Source: Ravibacter sp964559125
Lineage (GTDB): Bacteria; Bacteroidota; Bacteroidia; Cytophagales; Spirosomataceae
DNA: 64,000 nt
NCBI GenBank assembly: GCA_964559125.1
Contig: CAZLGW010000012.1
Span: forward strand, 1-64,000
Direction: 5' to 3'
The notes beneath the pieces were generated by a model. It searched no databases. It was not told the DNA's origin and worked only from the letters and a program-made list of their open reading frames with translations. The number at the start of each line of letters is the position of its first letter. Positions within the stretch are counted from its first letter, which is position 1. The translations under genes were made by a program, and so were the position numbers. Positions 63,815-64,000 of this stretch are shown one piece after another.

Positions 63815-64000
63815 ATGGCGTTTGACATTGATATGATTAAGGGCTTTTATGCCCGTCTTGAAGAAAGGGTGGAAGCCGCCCGTCAGGTAGTAGGCCGGCC
63901 TTTGACCCTGAGTGAAAAAATTCTTTACTCCCACCTGTGGGATAAAACCCCTACCCAGGCATACGAGCGGGGGAACGCTTATGTTGATTTCGCTCCCGAC
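63815..64000 (+). CDS. Aconitate hydratase, N-terminus (cut by window end)
   Basis: 62 codons reading MAFDIDMIKGFYARLEERVE and SEKILYSHLWDKTPTQAYER, then GNAYVDFAPD, the start of the mitochondrial-type aconitases common in Bacteroidota. Converts citrate to isocitrate with an iron-sulfur cluster. The rest lies beyond the window. Confidence 0.85.
   Translation, partial: MAFDIDMIKGFYARLEERVEAARQVVGRPLTLSEKILYSHLWDKTPTQAYERGNAYVDFAPD

Noticed and set aside
1..64000. CRISPR array or tandem repeat array
   Set aside because: No regularly spaced repeats with unique spacers were seen; the only repeated motifs are the isolated ones listed.

Overview
The window looks like a chromosomal segment of a Bacteroidota bacterium, most likely a Cytophagales/Dyadobacter-like genus. 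The evidence is the SusC/SusD pair with a FecR/DUF4974 anti-sigma factor and ECF sigma factor, a hybrid two-component sensor with an AraC output, a type IX secretion sorting domain, and several TTG/TTTG - TAnnTTTG (-33/-7) promoters. No rRNA, tRNA or CRISPR array was found.

Left part (1-14.6 kb) is an accessory, mobile region. It opens with a mobilization cassette (MobC-like protein, relaxase, VirD4/TraG-type coupling ATPase) followed by a complete IS4-family insertion (18-bp perfect inverted repeats, 10-bp target duplication, transposase broken by one frameshift). Then come: a minus-strand operon for a bacterial ubiquitin-like system (three-domain multi-ubiquitin protein, ThiF/E1, DUF6527); a candidate small RNA; a DUF2188 protein; a plus-strand operon with its own promoter and palindrome (XRE regulator, ImmA/IrrE protease, compact SF1 helicase, large unknown protein); and a Schlafen/AlbA_2 ATPase-like protein. 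The region ends in mobile-element wreckage: an IS21 end with a truncated istB, joined to the 3' end of a group II intron. This is a defence-island-like layout, and the ubiquitin-like operon and the four-gene XRE/ImmA/helicase/unknown operon are the best candidates for under-described systems.

Middle part (14.6-38 kb) is a nutrient-acquisition locus: ECF sigma factor, FecR, SusC, SusD, two twin-arginine-like TIM-barrel isomerase lineages, large secreted haem c proteins with propeller and HEAT-like parts, a probable secreted toroid protein, and two secreted metallophosphatases. A module of haem c protein plus TIM-barrel protein occurs twice (15.4-19.5 kb and 31.7-35.7 kb); the second haem protein is split by a one-base change in a G7 run. 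The substrate is unknown; exported oxidoreductases, isomerases and phosphoesterases suggest an oxidised or phosphorylated sugar/polyol. After it lies 1.1 kb of decayed DNA (38.0-39.15 kb) holding a copy of a junction from within the same locus, a decayed reading frame and an integrase stub.

Right part (39.15-64 kb) starts with a secreted beta-helix protein and its likely regulator (1342-aa hybrid two-component protein), then an arr rifampin ADP-ribosyltransferase, a DJ-1/NmrA/AraC operon, and ordinary core genes: mazG, a cystathionine gamma-synthase-type enzyme, a menE-like ligase, an XRE regulator, aldehyde dehydrogenase, a DHFR-family protein, folD, a sirtuin, topA and the start of an aconitase. 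Starts were chosen by ATG position, signal peptide and spacing; identities rest on motifs read by eye, without database searches.
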